Assembly: GCF_024609785.1 (NCBI RefSeq)
Contig: NZ_JANHJQ010000022.1
Span: 1 to 40,037 of the forward strand
Length of the DNA: 40,037 nt
Reading direction: 5' to 3'
Source: Pseudalkalibacillus decolorationis
Lineage (GTDB): Bacteria; Bacillota; Bacilli; Bacillales; Fictibacillaceae
Part shown: positions 15,623 through 24,375 of the stretch, piece after piece
Layout: each line of letters opens with the position of its first letter
Numbering within the stretch: position 1 is the first letter of the stretch
Translations under genes and position numbers: made by a program
The notes under the pieces: model-generated
The model's database searches: none
Seen by the model: the letters and a program-made list of their open reading frames with translations, nothing else
Told to the model about the DNA's origin: nothing

Positions 15623-16510
15623 ATGTCAAAGTTTGAAGGTGTTCATGTAGCATTAGTTACGCCAATGACGAACGATTACGAAGTCAATTACCAGCGATTG
15701 TACGAAATTTGCGAGTGGCTCATTAGCGAAGGTGTTAATGGACTCATTCCTGCAGGATCACTTGGAGAATACGCCACATTATCCAATGAGGAACGTAGAA
15801 AAGTTGTTGAAACCGTCATTGAAGCGAGTAAAGGGCATGTTCCTGTCACAGTAGGAACGGGAGCACCGGCAACCAAAGATGTAGTGTATTGGGCAGAACA
15901 TGCGAAGAACAGTGGGGCATCAGGGGTTATGGCATTGCCTCCTATTAATTATAATCCACTTGAAAATGAAGTGATTGCTCATTATGAAGCTTTGTCGAAG
16001 GTCGGAATACCGATCATTGCCTATAACAACCCGAGAGATTACGCGGTTGATTTAACTCCTGATTTACTAGCTAAGATTTCTAAGCTCGACAATATAGTGG
16101 GAGTAAAGGAATTTAGCGGAGATATACGCCGAGTACATGATATTTTGGAGAAAACGGATTTAGAAGTCCTTATCGGAGTGGACGATTTAGCGATGGAAGG
16201 TCCTTTATGCGGGGCGACAGGGTGGATTTCCGGTGTTCCGAACGCACTTCCAGCTGAGGGTGTGAAACTCTTTCAATTAGCTAGAGCAGGAAAAGTGGAT
16301 GAGGCAATTCAACTTTACCGGAAACTGATTCCGCTCTTTCATTATGATGCCGAACCACAGCTCGTTCAAGCTATTAAATATATGATGGAATTAGCCGGAC
16401 AGCCAGTCGGACCAACACGACCGCCTCGTTTAGCTTTAACGGACGAAGTGTATGTTGCCATTAAGGAACAATTTCAGAAAGCGATCAACAGTCCGGTTAC
16501 AAAAGGATAA
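15623..16510 (+). CDS. Pyrroline-4-hydroxy-2-carboxylate deaminase (DapA family)
   Basis: The protein has 295 residues from ATG 15623 behind AAAAAAGGAG. It is a class I aldolase TIM barrel of the dihydrodipicolinate synthase family: GSLGEYATLSNEER phosphate-like loop, Tyr134 in IIAYNNP and Schiff-base Lys162 in VGVKEFSGD. In hydroxyproline catabolism a DapA-family enzyme deaminates pyrroline-4-hydroxy-2-carboxylate to alpha-ketoglutarate semialdehyde. The next gene is the matching semialdehyde dehydrogenase, 26 nt downstream, which strongly supports this specificity over true DapA. Driven by the sigma-54 box at 15572. Confidence 0.9.
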   Translation: MSKFEGVHVALVTPMTNDYEVNYQRLYEICEWLISEGVNGLIPAGSLGEYATLSNEERRKVVETVIEASKGHVPVTVGTGAPATKDVVYWAEHAKNSGASGVMALPPINYNPLENEVIAHYEALSKVGIPIIAYNNPRDYAVDLTPDLLAKISKLDNIVGVKEFSGDIRRVHDILEKTDLEVLIGVDDLAMEGPLCGATGWISGVPNALPAEGVKLFQLARAGKVDEAIQLYRKLIPLFHYDAEPQLVQAIKYMMELAGQPVGPTRPPRLALTDEVYVAIKEQFQKAINSPVTKG

Positions 16511-16536
16511 ATAGGATTATGAAAGGAGCTGGAAAA

Positions 16537-17997
16537 ATGGCAAACTCTCCAATCGTTGCCCAAATTGAAACTAAAAACTGGATAGATGGTGAATGGACTA
16601 AAGGTAAAGGTAACACGATTACAGTAAAGAATCCTTCTGATTTGTCTGAAACTGTTGGTGAAATCACCTTGTCTACGGTTGATCAGGCTAGTATAGCGGC
16701 AGATGCTGCCCATGCAGCTCTTACAACATGGAAAGATATCACTGGAAATGAACGTGGTCAATACCTATATGCTATGGCCAACGCGCTTGAGAAACATCAT
16801 GAAGAACTCGCAACATTAGCTAGCAAAGAAATGGGGAAACCTTTCGGAGAAATGAAAGGTGAAGTAACTAGGGGTATCCAGTTATTAAGGTATTACGCAT
16901 CTGAAGGAGTTCGTTCGGATGGTGATGTCATTCCTTCAGCTGCTAAAAACGTTTTACAGTACACAAAACGTGCACCTTTAGGTGTTATCGCATTGATAAC
17001 GCCATGGAATTTTCCTGTTGCAATTCCAATCTGGAAACTTGCGCCTGCATTGATCTGCGGCAATACTGTATTATGGAAGCCGGCTGAGAATGGATCATTA
17101 ACAGCTTACAAGCTTTGTACGATTTTCGAGGAAGCGGGACTTCCAAAAGGCGTTTTAAATCTTATCATCGGTAAAGGCCGTGAAATTGGTACCTTTTTAA
17201 CGGAAAAGGCAGATATTAAAGGCTTATCATTTACTGGTTCGACCTCAACTGGACTTTCACTAGCAGAAGTATGTGCAAAGCGAAATATTAAATATCAAAC
17301 CGAGATGGGCGGCAAAAACGCTGCTGTGGTATTAAATGACGCGGATTTGCAGAAAAGTTTACCGCCAATCATAAGTGGGGCTTTTCGCTCAGCAGGACAA
17401 AAATGTACGGCAACCAGCCGTATTATTGTAGAGGAAGGCATCTATGACCAATTCATCGATGCTTTAAAAGAGGAAATGGAGAACGTAAAGCTTGGACATG
17501 CACTTGAGGCAGGATCGTATTTAGGACCCGTTGCATCGTTAGAACAATTTAAAAAAATGAATCGTTATATTGCACTCGCTCAAAAAGAAGCCGAAATCGT
17601 TTATGAAAGCAAGGATCAAACGACCTACGACGGCTATTATATTAAACCGCTGGTTGCTACTGGCGTATCCAGTAACCATGCTTTATTTCAGGAGGAAACA
17701 TTTGGACCGTTGGCTGTAATTATTAAAGTAAAAGACTATGATGAGGCGATCGACATTCTTAATGATACCGATTACGGTTTAAGCGCATCCATCTTTACCA
17801 ATGATTTACACAGAGCACATCGCTTCTTAGATGATGCTGAAATCGGCATGGTCCGGGTTAATCAAGAAACTGCTGGTGTAGAATATCAAGCCCCTTTCGG
17901 AGGTATGAAACAATCAAGTTCACATACCCGTGAACAAGGTCAGGCTGCCTTAGACTTTTACTCAATTATTAAAACCTGTGCTGTTCATTACGGTTAA
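16537..17997 (+). CDS. Alpha-ketoglutarate semialdehyde dehydrogenase (aldehyde dehydrogenase family)
   Basis: The start is ATG 16537, behind AAAGGAGCT (16522-16530); an ATG at 16519 lies upstream of that site. The 486-residue NAD(P)-dependent aldehyde dehydrogenase has ITPWNFPVAIPIWKLAPAL, the FTGSTSTG cofactor loop, general base Glu256 in TEMGGKN and nucleophile Cys290 in SAGQKCTATSR. It would oxidise alpha-ketoglutarate semialdehyde (2,5-dioxopentanoate) to alpha-ketoglutarate, the last step of the pathway. It is the second gene of the operon after the deaminase. Confidence 0.92.
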   Translation: MANSPIVAQIETKNWIDGEWTKGKGNTITVKNPSDLSETVGEITLSTVDQASIAADAAHAALTTWKDITGNERGQYLYAMANALEKHHEELATLASKEMGKPFGEMKGEVTRGIQLLRYYASEGVRSDGDVIPSAAKNVLQYTKRAPLGVIALITPWNFPVAIPIWKLAPALICGNTVLWKPAENGSLTAYKLCTIFEEAGLPKGVLNLIIGKGREIGTFLTEKADIKGLSFTGSTSTGLSLAEVCAKRNIKYQTEMGGKNAAVVLNDADLQKSLPPIISGAFRSAGQKCTATSRIIVEEGIYDQFIDALKEEMENVKLGHALEAGSYLGPVASLEQFKKMNRYIALAQKEAEIVYESKDQTTYDGYYIKPLVATGVSSNHALFQEETFGPLAVIIKVKDYDEAIDILNDTDYGLSASIFTNDLHRAHRFLDDAEIGMVRVNQETAGVEYQAPFGGMKQSSSHTREQGQAALDFYSIIKTCAVHYG

Positions 17998-18204
17998 AGA
18001 ATTAAAGTAGATTATTAATACTTGAATCGGGTCCTTTTATCCAAAAGGCGTTCTTTTTGAATTCAATCAGATTTTCGAAAAGTAACAGGTATTTGAGAAA
18101 AGGGATATAGTTAGACTCAGGATCCTTTTCTTCAGTAACCTCGGATTTGCTCCACTTACGATGTATTTTTACAAAAATAAAAAATAACAAAACAAGTTAA
18201 ATGT

Positions 18205-18243
18205 AATCCACCCGAATGAGTCGCGTCTCAGGGTGGATTTTAT
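18205..18243 (+). terminator. Terminator downstream of the semialdehyde dehydrogenase
   Basis: AATCCACCC and GGGTGGATT form a 9-bp stem with an inner GAG/CTC pair, followed by TTTATTT. The 200 bp between the gene and this hairpin (17998-18204) hold nothing I can assign; a minus-strand frame there lacks a binding site. Confidence 0.8.
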
Positions 18244-18246
18244 TTG

Positions 18247-18430
18247 CACGTTAAGAAAGTATAAATACTTTCTATAGTATAAGTTCAACTACGGCTCTGA
18301 CTTCGCCTAAGGCTCGGCAATCGCCGAGTTTTCTTTACACGTTAAGAAAGTATAAAAATACTTTCTATAGTATAAGCGCAACTACGGCGATCACCTGCGC
18401 TAAGGCTTGGCGCTAGCCAAGTTTTCTTTA
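18247..18430 (+). repeat. Family A repeat, tandem copies 2 and 3
   Basis: Two head-to-tail units (18247-18337 and 18338-18430) each run from CACGTTAAGAAAGTATAAA to GTTTTCTTTA. The loops differ (GGCAATCGCC versus GGCGCTAGCC) while the stems are preserved, which suggests structure is maintained. The following DNA to 18646 shows no gene. Confidence 0.88.
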
Positions 18431-18646
18431 TCCTTTGACGCTACTATAATCATCAAACTTGTAAACGAACATAGTATTATAAGGTATCTGACCCCTTCCT
18501 TTTGTTCCACATACAACAATTGGTGGAATAAACGGTTTAAAAAAAACACTTCGGGCGCTCTTCTTTAGTAATTAAAAGAGGTCTTTTTGCAGGAACTGTA
18601 ATTATGTTAATAGAAACTATTAATTAGGTTATCGTAGGAGGTTTTT

Positions 18647-18727
18647 ATGGGCTATTTATTTCTTTCCGATAGCGGAGATGCAGAACAATTTAACAAGTAT
18701 TTTGTTGTTTTAAGACCCGATTATTGA
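18647..18727 (+). CDS. 26-codon ORF with strong ribosome binding site
   Basis: TAGGAGG sits 6 nt before an ATG that opens MGYLFLSDSGDAEQFNKYFVV, ending after LRPDY. It is 89 nt upstream of the DinB-like gene. It could be a short leader peptide, or the surviving start of a longer gene cut by a deletion. I recognise no family. Only the binding site supports it. Confidence 0.35.
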   Translation: MGYLFLSDSGDAEQFNKYFVVLRPDY

Positions 18728-18816
18728 ATAGGAAATGCAAAGGCTCACAAAGCAAGCTAGGAATTATTTTTCAAAAAAGTGTTGGTCCGAAATATAATGT
18801 AGGAAGGAGAAAGGGA

Positions 18817-19305
18817 ATGAATTCAGTTGAACTGCTTATTTTGAACTTTGAAGAGGTTCGACGACGAAGTATAAAAATATGGAAGTCCATTCCTAAAGAA
18901 AAATTGAATTGGCGTCCAGACCCAAATGCTATGACATGTCTAGAAATGATAAGGCATGTCTTGGAGGCTGAATATTTTTATCTGCAGGTAATAGAAAATC
19001 GGGGCAGTGTCACAAACCCTGATGCTCCATACGACTCCAAAGACCTTACAACTGTAGAAAAGGAACTTGAATTTGCCCAGCCGTACAGAGAAGCGTTTAT
19101 TAACCTGGTAAAATCATTTTCAAAAGAAGATTTACAAGCAATAAAAATAGATCGATCGGATCTAAGTGACGAAGGCTATTCTGGTTATATTCGTCCATTG
19201 GGCGATATGTTACTGCGGTATGCCTATCATGAAGCAATACATAGTGGACAATTATTAGATTATATGAGAACAGCGGGAGTTGAATGTCCGGATATATGGG
19301 ATTAA
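18817..19305 (+). CDS. DinB-like four-helix metal-binding protein
   Basis: ATG 18817 follows GGAAGGAGAAAGGG; the frame is open further upstream but without a site. The 162-residue protein fits the DinB/YfiT-like fold: an early helix ending in KLNWRPDPNAMTCLEMIRHVLEAE with the first metal-binding His, and the final HEAIHSGQLLDYMRTAG with two more. DinB superfamily members include bacillithiol S-transferases and uncharacterised stress proteins. It is monocistronic with its own terminator. The substrate is unknown. Confidence 0.85.
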   Translation: MNSVELLILNFEEVRRRSIKIWKSIPKEKLNWRPDPNAMTCLEMIRHVLEAEYFYLQVIENRGSVTNPDAPYDSKDLTTVEKELEFAQPYREAFINLVKSFSKEDLQAIKIDRSDLSDEGYSGYIRPLGDMLLRYAYHEAIHSGQLLDYMRTAGVECPDIWD

Positions 19306-19323
19306 TTTAAAAGGAACCACTTT

Positions 19324-19354
19324 GCATTACTTCAAAAAAGAAGTAGTGCTTTTT
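19324..19354 (+). terminator. Terminator of the DinB-like gene
   Basis: GCATTACTTC and GAAGTAGTGC form a 10-bp stem (one wobble) with an AAAAAA loop, followed by TTTTTA. The stretch 19355-19605 beyond it shows no gene. Confidence 0.85.
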
Positions 19355-19621
19355 ATTATTGAAGTAAAGGTTTAGTTTGAATAAATAGAAACCTGGCGAC
19401 CTTTAGAAGATTGGGAACTACCAATATTCAACTAAAGGTAAAAGGACCCTACCAAACAATAAATGAGCAAGTACTTAAAAATCTATGCTTAAACATATAT
19501 AACAATCACTATAAACTTCTATACATAAGTGACTTTGGTCGGATTTTTAGATAATTACCACAAAAATCGAACAATTTTGTCGAACTGTGTTTAAGAGAAA
19601 CTACTAAAGGAAGGTGAATCT

Positions 19622-20524
19622 ATGAAAAACTGGATACGATTTTCAGTGATTTTCAGTTTAATTTTGGTTTTATTTGTACCATCCATTTCTGCATCGGCCC
19701 ATTCAATCACAAAAACAGACGAAACGATGACCATGTCTGCGTCGATCGGGAACATTCGCAACGGTCCAAGCACGGATCACGAGGTCATTCTTAAATATCG
19801 TCGAGGTACCCAGTTTCACGTAATCGGATATACGACTAACTCGAAGGGTGAAAAGTGGTATCAGATTAAGTTTTCTAGTGGCCAAATAGGTTGGGCAAGT
19901 TCAACGATCTTAAAAGAAAATGATGGAGTACTGTTGGATGTCCCACTCATCTCTCAACAACCAGAACTTGCAAGAGGATGTGAGGTCACTTCATTAGCGA
20001 TGATGCTTCAATACGCTGGGGTCAATGTAGATAAGATGACCCTTGCTGAACAAGTAAAAAAAGATCCAACTCCGTATTCAGAGAAAGACGGAAATGTGTA
20101 CTTCGGTAATCCGAACACTGGTTTTGTAGGAAACATGTACACGTTCAGTGAAGAAGGCTATGGGGTTTATCATGGACCGATTGCACAACTGGCAGAACAG
20201 TACTTACCGAACCGAGTAGTTGATTTTACAGGTTCTTCATTTGAAACGATTTATCAATACTTAGACGAAGGCAAACCAGTTTGGGTAATTAATAACACAT
20301 GGTTCGACATCGTACCATCAGAATATTGGCAAACGTGGCAAACACCAGCTGGTCCTATTGAGGTAACGATGAAGGAGCATAGTGTACTTGTGACCGGATA
20401 TGATGATGAGTACATTTATTTCAACGACCCGTTAGCAAACATGAAAAATCGAAAAATTTCAAAGGAAAAATTCAAACGCGGTTGGGAGCAAATGGGAAGT
20501 CAAGCCATTACTTATAAGAAATAA
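19622..20524 (+). CDS. Secreted SH3-domain C39-like cysteine peptidase
   Basis: The 300-residue protein begins with a signal peptide (basic start, hydrophobic FSVIFSLILVLFVPSIS, ASA-like cleavage at about 26). A bacterial SH3 domain follows (about 35-98; NIRNGPSTDHEVILKYRRGTQF, KWYQIKFSSGQIGWAS), then a peptidase C39-like domain (about 105-295). Candidate catalytic residues are Cys120 (ARGCEVTSLAMML), His253 (KEHSVLVTGYD) and Asp269 (FNDPL). This layout is common among Bacillaceae YvpB-like exported proteins that act in or on the cell wall; the substrate is unknown. AAGGAAGGTG precedes the ATG, and it is monocistronic with a terminator. Confidence 0.87.
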   Translation: MKNWIRFSVIFSLILVLFVPSISASAHSITKTDETMTMSASIGNIRNGPSTDHEVILKYRRGTQFHVIGYTTNSKGEKWYQIKFSSGQIGWASSTILKENDGVLLDVPLISQQPELARGCEVTSLAMMLQYAGVNVDKMTLAEQVKKDPTPYSEKDGNVYFGNPNTGFVGNMYTFSEEGYGVYHGPIAQLAEQYLPNRVVDFTGSSFETIYQYLDEGKPVWVINNTWFDIVPSEYWQTWQTPAGPIEVTMKEHSVLVTGYDDEYIYFNDPLANMKNRKISKEKFKRGWEQMGSQAITYKK

Positions 20525-20544
20525 AATAGTACTTTTAATTCGAC

Positions 20545-20575
20545 GGGCATTATCATTTAAAGGTAATGCCCTTTA
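20545..20575 (+). terminator. Terminator of the C39-like peptidase gene
   Basis: GGGCATTA and TAATGCCC pair around an 11-nt loop, followed by TTTATT. Confidence 0.8.
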
Positions 20576-20671
20576 TTATGGAAATCGTCCCCTGTCACGA
20601 GTCAGATTCAATCCCGGAACAGCGAAAAAAAATTAGTTTTACGATTAATCATTTTTACGTTTTTTTTAAAA

Positions 20672-20699
20672 TTTACAAACTATTCATCGTTAATTAACA
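20672..20699 (+). promoter_or_regulatory. Possible PhoP box array upstream of the phosphoesterase
   Basis: TTTACA-N5-TTCATC-N5-TTAACA gives three hexamers at 11-bp steps, like the TTHAYA direct repeats bound by PhoP in Bacillus. Two of three match fully. It is about 135 bp before the start codon, on a gene for a secreted phosphoesterase. AT-rich DNA makes chance matches likely. Confidence 0.3.
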
Positions 20700-20832
20700 T
20701 CTTTTTTTTATTATTAGTTATGAAGGCAACGAAAAACATAACAAAACAAGCAAAAAGGAGATGGTATACCAATAAAAAACACTCATTGTTTTATTTCTCA
20801 TCATTTTTATGGAAAAAATAAGGAGGACAAGT

Positions 20833-23070
20833 ATGAAACAATCTAAGAAACTTACATTAATGATTACGGCAGTCACTTTAAGCTTGACATGCTTCCTACC
20901 AAACGCGATTGCTGCTTCTGAAAAATCAGATTCTAACAAAAAACGGCAACCTGAGCTTGTGTTTCCAGTAATTAGCGATGTACATATTGACAACTCGTCC
21001 GCTACTGATATGGATAAGTTCAAGACAGCAATGGATCAATTAAATGAGGCTGCTCCTAAACAAGATGCTTTCGTTGTAGTAGGAGATTTAACCGATTACG
21101 GATACGAATCGGAATATGATAATTTCTTTTCAATTTATAACGAAAAGAAGCAGGACCATGCTGTTTCCATGTTTACAATGGGGAACCACGATTATTGGAA
21201 TGGTCTATCTGTTCAAGATGCCCAAAAACGTTTTTTAGAGAAAACGGGTATGGACTCAATTTATTATCATAAAAGGGTAAAAGGCTATCATTTTATTGCG
21301 CTAAGTCCGGAAAACGGCACCACTCATGGACTATATACAGTAGAGCAAATTAATTGGCTTGGCGAGAAGCTTAAACAAGCACAGACTGATAAACCCGGTC
21401 ATCCAATTTTTGTCTTCCTGCACCAGCATATTAAGGACACAGTCTATGGAAGTGATGATTGGGGTACACAGGAGAATGTAAAGTTGCTTTATGATACATT
21501 AAAAAAGTATCCTCAAGTCATCACATTTTCCGGGCACTCCCATTACCCACTGGAAGACCCAAGATCAATTCATCAAAAAGATTTCACATCTGTAGGTACT
21601 TCTTCGGTAAGTTATATTGAATTAGAAAAAGGAAAGCTTCAAGGCATTCACCCTCCTGGAACTCGTGAACTTAGTCAAGGATTAGTTGTTGAAGTTTACA
21701 ATAACGAGGTTATCATTAATAAGCATGACTTTCACCAGAACAAACTGACTTCAAAACCATGGAAAGTAAAATATCCTGCTAATACCCGAAAATTTAAATA
21801 TATAGAAAATCGTGACGATAAACAACCGAAGTTTAAACAACATGATAAACTTTCAATAATAGAAAAAGAATCTCAACTAAGAAGTTTAACTGTTCAATTT
21901 CCACAAGCAAAAGATAACTTGAATGTGCACTCTTACCGGATTAAAGCTAAAAATCTAAAAACAGGTGAGATTGATGCAGACTTTAAGGCTTTCTCTGATT
22001 TTTATTTAGATCCAATTCCAAAAACACTGAAGTTCCCAGTGGAAGGACTAAAACCTGGAACTGCCTATGAAATTGAAGTACAAGCAATTGATTCTTTTAA
22101 CAATACAAGCAAGAAAACATTAAAAGCTGTAGGAAGAACAAAAGCAGTAGAGTTGGTTTCAGCTGCCGTAAATCCTTCATTGGTTCAACATGGTGAAACG
22201 ACTTCTGTTAACGTAAAGATGAAAAACTATGGAACTAACAAAACAGAAGGCAAAATAAACCTAGACACTCCGAATGGATGGGAGTTAGAAAAAAATGAGA
22301 TCACTTATGAGCTTAATGGCAATCAAGAAAAAACGCTTAGCGTGAAGGCTACTCCAAATAAAGAATTGTCAGGCCAATTTGAACTAACCGTAACAGCATA
22401 TGAACAAGATCAACCGATTGGTTCTAAAAAGGTTCAAGTGTTTGTAGATATGCTACTAGGACAGAGCTTTGATCAACTTCAATCTTCTTTAAAACCAGCT
22501 GTTGATGAAAACATTCCTTCTTCTATACTTGGCTGGACTCAAACACCCCCAAGCGGCTGGAACATTACAAACAGCTCAAATATGCCCCAGGGAACAACAG
22601 AATGGCAAGGCTGGAGTTTTACAACAAAAGATTTCTGGTCAAAAGCCGATGGGCAAAACCGAGGAGATTTCAATCTTGGACAAGGTGTTATCGCTGTTGC
22701 TGATCCTGACGAATGGGATGATACGGGCAGCCCTGCTTCAACAGGACTTTTTGATAGTACGTTGACATCTCCTAAAATAGAGGTTAAAGGCGGACAAGAT
22801 CTTAATTTAGGATTTGCCTCTCATTACAAGCAAGAAGGAGCACAAACCGCTGAAGTAACCGCAACTTTTGATAATGGCGAAAAGCAGCAAGTTCTTATCT
22901 ATAATGGCAATTCTGCTTCTGACAATGCTGGTGGACACGTTCTTAACAAGTGCGAAATGAAAAAAATCCGAGTGCCAGATAATGCAAAAACAATGCAGCT
23001 AAACTGGAGAATGTATAATGCAGGAAACAACTGGTACTGGGCGGTTGACGATATCCGATTAGATGATTAA
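20833..23070 (+). CDS. Secreted metallophosphoesterase with C-terminal beta-sandwich domains
   Basis: ATG 20833 follows AAGGAGG; an in-frame ATG at 20809 lies before that site. The 745-residue protein has a signal peptide (LTLMITAVTLSLTCFLPNAIAA) and a calcineurin-like domain (about 42-300) with all metal motifs: Asp49/His51 (SDVHID), Asp85 (GDLTD), Asn118-His119 (GNHDYW), His197 (LHQHI) and His235/His237 (SGHSH). Next come a fibronectin-III-like region (about 345-430), an NEW3/CARDB-like domain (about 435-545) and a C-terminal domain (560-745) of jelly-roll character ending NNWYWAVDDIRLDD, as in carbohydrate- or surface-binding modules. Likely an exported phosphodiesterase or phosphatase. 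Monocistronic. Confidence 0.87.
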   Translation: MKQSKKLTLMITAVTLSLTCFLPNAIAASEKSDSNKKRQPELVFPVISDVHIDNSSATDMDKFKTAMDQLNEAAPKQDAFVVVGDLTDYGYESEYDNFFSIYNEKKQDHAVSMFTMGNHDYWNGLSVQDAQKRFLEKTGMDSIYYHKRVKGYHFIALSPENGTTHGLYTVEQINWLGEKLKQAQTDKPGHPIFVFLHQHIKDTVYGSDDWGTQENVKLLYDTLKKYPQVITFSGHSHYPLEDPRSIHQKDFTSVGTSSVSYIELEKGKLQGIHPPGTRELSQGLVVEVYNNEVIINKHDFHQNKLTSKPWKVKYPANTRKFKYIENRDDKQPKFKQHDKLSIIEKESQLRSLTVQFPQAKDNLNVHSYRIKAKNLKTGEIDADFKAFSDFYLDPIPKTLKFPVEGLKPGTAYEIEVQAIDSFNNTSKKTLKAVGRTKAVELVSAAVNPSLVQHGETTSVNVKMKNYGTNKTEGKINLDTPNGWELEKNEITYELNGNQEKTLSVKATPNKELSGQFELTVTAYEQDQPIGSKKVQVFVDMLLGQSFDQLQSSLKPAVDENIPSSILGWTQTPPSGWNITNSSNMPQGTTEWQGWSFTTKDFWSKADGQNRGDFNLGQGVIAVADPDEWDDTGSPASTGLFDSTLTSPKIEVKGGQDLNLGFASHYKQEGAQTAEVTATFDNGEKQQVLIYNGNSASDNAGGHVLNKCEMKKIRVPDNAKTMQLNWRMYNAGNNWYWAVDDIRLDD

Positions 23071-23111
23071 GTGATTTCGTATCCTTTAAAGTAAAACTTC
23101 CATGTAAAAAG

Positions 23112-23152
23112 ACAAGCCTTCCTCATTAGAACATGAAGAAGGCTTGTTTTTT
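23112..23152 (+). terminator. Terminator of the metallophosphoesterase gene
   Basis: ACAAGCCTTCCTC and GAAGAAGGCTTGT form a 13-bp stem with one mismatch, followed by TTTTTT. The next 310 bp (23153-23462) hold no gene I can support. Confidence 0.88.
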
Positions 23153-23462
23153 GATGTTAAAACTATTCCCCCCTTATCAAGCAGGAGATAGCGTAATAAA
23201 GGGACCTCTAAACAAAACGACAAATTCATTTTCATGACCCTAAGAATATACATATAAAAAATGATTCTAGAGGGAATGTGATGGCGTTGTATGTCAATAT
23301 GTTTAACAAACTTAGTTTCAGTACTTTATGTATAATTGTACCAACAACGGTCTAATTGTGGCGTTTGAAGACGAATAGTAGTATTAAGAGACAGAATAAG
23401 GTTTAAACCCCATTTGAATTATCGAATAATTCTGTCGATTTTTAAAATGAAAATACCGTATA

Positions 23463-23554
23463 TAAAGAAAACTTGGCAAAGCCAAGCCTTTTGCGCCGGC
23501 TGAGCCTTAGTTGCACTTATACTATAGAAAGTATTTTTATACTTTCTTAACGTG
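23463..23554 (-). repeat. Family A repeat, copy 4 (reverse orientation)
   Basis: It reads TAAAGAAAACTTGGCAAAGC ... ACTTTCTTAACGTG and is the reverse of the 9296 unit. It ends 16 bp before the start of the Spo0E-like gene, so it may shape that gene's promoter or leader. Confidence 0.85.
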
Positions 23555-23569
23555 AAATAAAGAGGTGAT

Positions 23570-23743
23570 ATGGGCTTGGGAACGAATTATTTTTACAGGT
23601 TAGATGTAGCTAGAATAATGATTCAAAAACAACTTCAAGAATCGGCTGAGAATCTTGGCCGGACTCATACTCGGACCATCCACCTAAGTGAAAAACTTGA
23701 TAAAATAATTATAAAGATGATGAAATATAGTACAAGCAATTAG
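23570..23743 (+). CDS. Spo0E-like aspartyl-phosphate phosphatase
   Basis: This 57-codon ORF starts at ATG 23570 behind AGAGGTG; TTG 23576 is an alternative with better spacing. The protein forms a helix (ARIMIQKQLQESAENLG), a turn, then HTRTIHLSEKLDKIIIKMMKY. The second helix fits the Spo0E family core (xxLSxxLDxxIxxxM), whose Ser-x-x-x-Asp motif dephosphorylates Spo0A-P and delays sporulation. Length is typical (45-85). It supports an endospore-former host. It stands alone between a family A repeat and a terminator. Confidence 0.72.
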   Translation: MGLGTNYFYRLDVARIMIQKQLQESAENLGRTHTRTIHLSEKLDKIIIKMMKYSTSN

Positions 23744-23760
23744 TGATCAAATAGTGCAAG

Positions 23761-23807
23761 GGGATGATTCAGATTGGTCTTTTCTAAGGTCTTTTGAGTC
23801 ATCCTCT
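23761..23807 (+). terminator. Hairpin after the Spo0E-like gene
   Basis: GGATGATTCA pairs with TGAGTCATCC (one wobble) over a long loop, followed by TCTTCTT. A related GATGACTCA...TGAGTCATC hairpin occurs at 29121-29161. Confidence 0.6.
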
Positions 23808-23812
23808 TCTTA

Positions 23813-23887
23813 CATGTTAAGAAAGGAAAAAATGCTTTCTGTAGAGGATATAAGGTGTTTCCTTATTTCCTGTAGACATGTTTTCTT
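23813..23887 (+). repeat. Degenerate family A repeat
   Basis: ACATGTTAAGAAAGGAAAAA, ATGCTTTCTGTAGAGGATAT and ATGTTTTCTTTA preserve the order and ends of family A with many changes. It abuts the 3' end of the glutathione peroxidase gene. Confidence 0.5.
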
Positions 23888-24375
23888 TATTTCTTTTCAT
23901 CTAATAGTGAGACGATTTCTTTTTCGATTTTGACAGGACTTGTTTGGGGTGAGAAACGCTTGTAGACAGTACCTGAACGGTTCACTAGGAACTTTGTGAA
24001 ATTCCACTTTATTTCTGCACCTAAAAGACCTTTCTTCTCTGTTGTTAAAAACTTAAATAATGGATCTGCATGTTTTCCTTTTACATCGATTTTCGAAAAC
24101 ATCGGAAACATTACGCCATAGTTTAGCTGACAATATTCCAAAATTTCTTTATCATTATCGAATTCTTGGTTCATAAATTGGTCGCTTGGAAAACCTAATA
24201 CCGTCAATCCTTTATCTTGATATTTTTCATATAATGATTGCAGTTCTTTAAATTGGGGTGTAAAACCACATTTGCTAGCTGTATTTACTATGAGCAGCAC
24301 GTCATTTTGATAGTCTTTAAGTGATACTTCTTCATTATCCATCTTACAAACTGAAAAATCATAAGCAGTTCCCAT
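23887..24375 (-). CDS. Glutathione peroxidase-family thiol peroxidase
   Basis: The frame could start at GTG 24384, but AGGAGTG is best spaced for the ATG at 24375 (MGTAYDFSVCK), giving 162 residues. The family triad is visible: Cys36 in NTASKCGFTPQF, Gln66 in FPSDQF and Trp124 in KWNFTKFLVNR. Bacterial members with Cys rather than Sec mainly use thioredoxin to reduce peroxides. FPSDQF differs from the more common FPCNQF. It is divergent from the GNAT gene at 24815, with a 440-bp gap that contains no further gene I can support. Confidence 0.93.
   Translation of the reverse strand: MGTAYDFSVCKMDNEEVSLKDYQNDVLLIVNTASKCGFTPQFKELQSLYEKYQDKGLTVLGFPSDQFMNQEFDNDKEILEYCQLNYGVMFPMFSKIDVKGKHADPLFKFLTTEKKGLLGAEIKWNFTKFLVNRSGTVYKRFSPQTSPVKIEKEIVSLLDEKK

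Noticed and set aside
18002-18190. Minus-strand 62-codon frame downstream of the semialdehyde dehydrogenase
   Set aside because: No ribosome binding site, no recognisable motif, and it begins in AT-rich DNA near a terminator.
23281-23355. 24-codon ORF starting near 23281
   Set aside because: Only a weak binding site and no features; too short to support.
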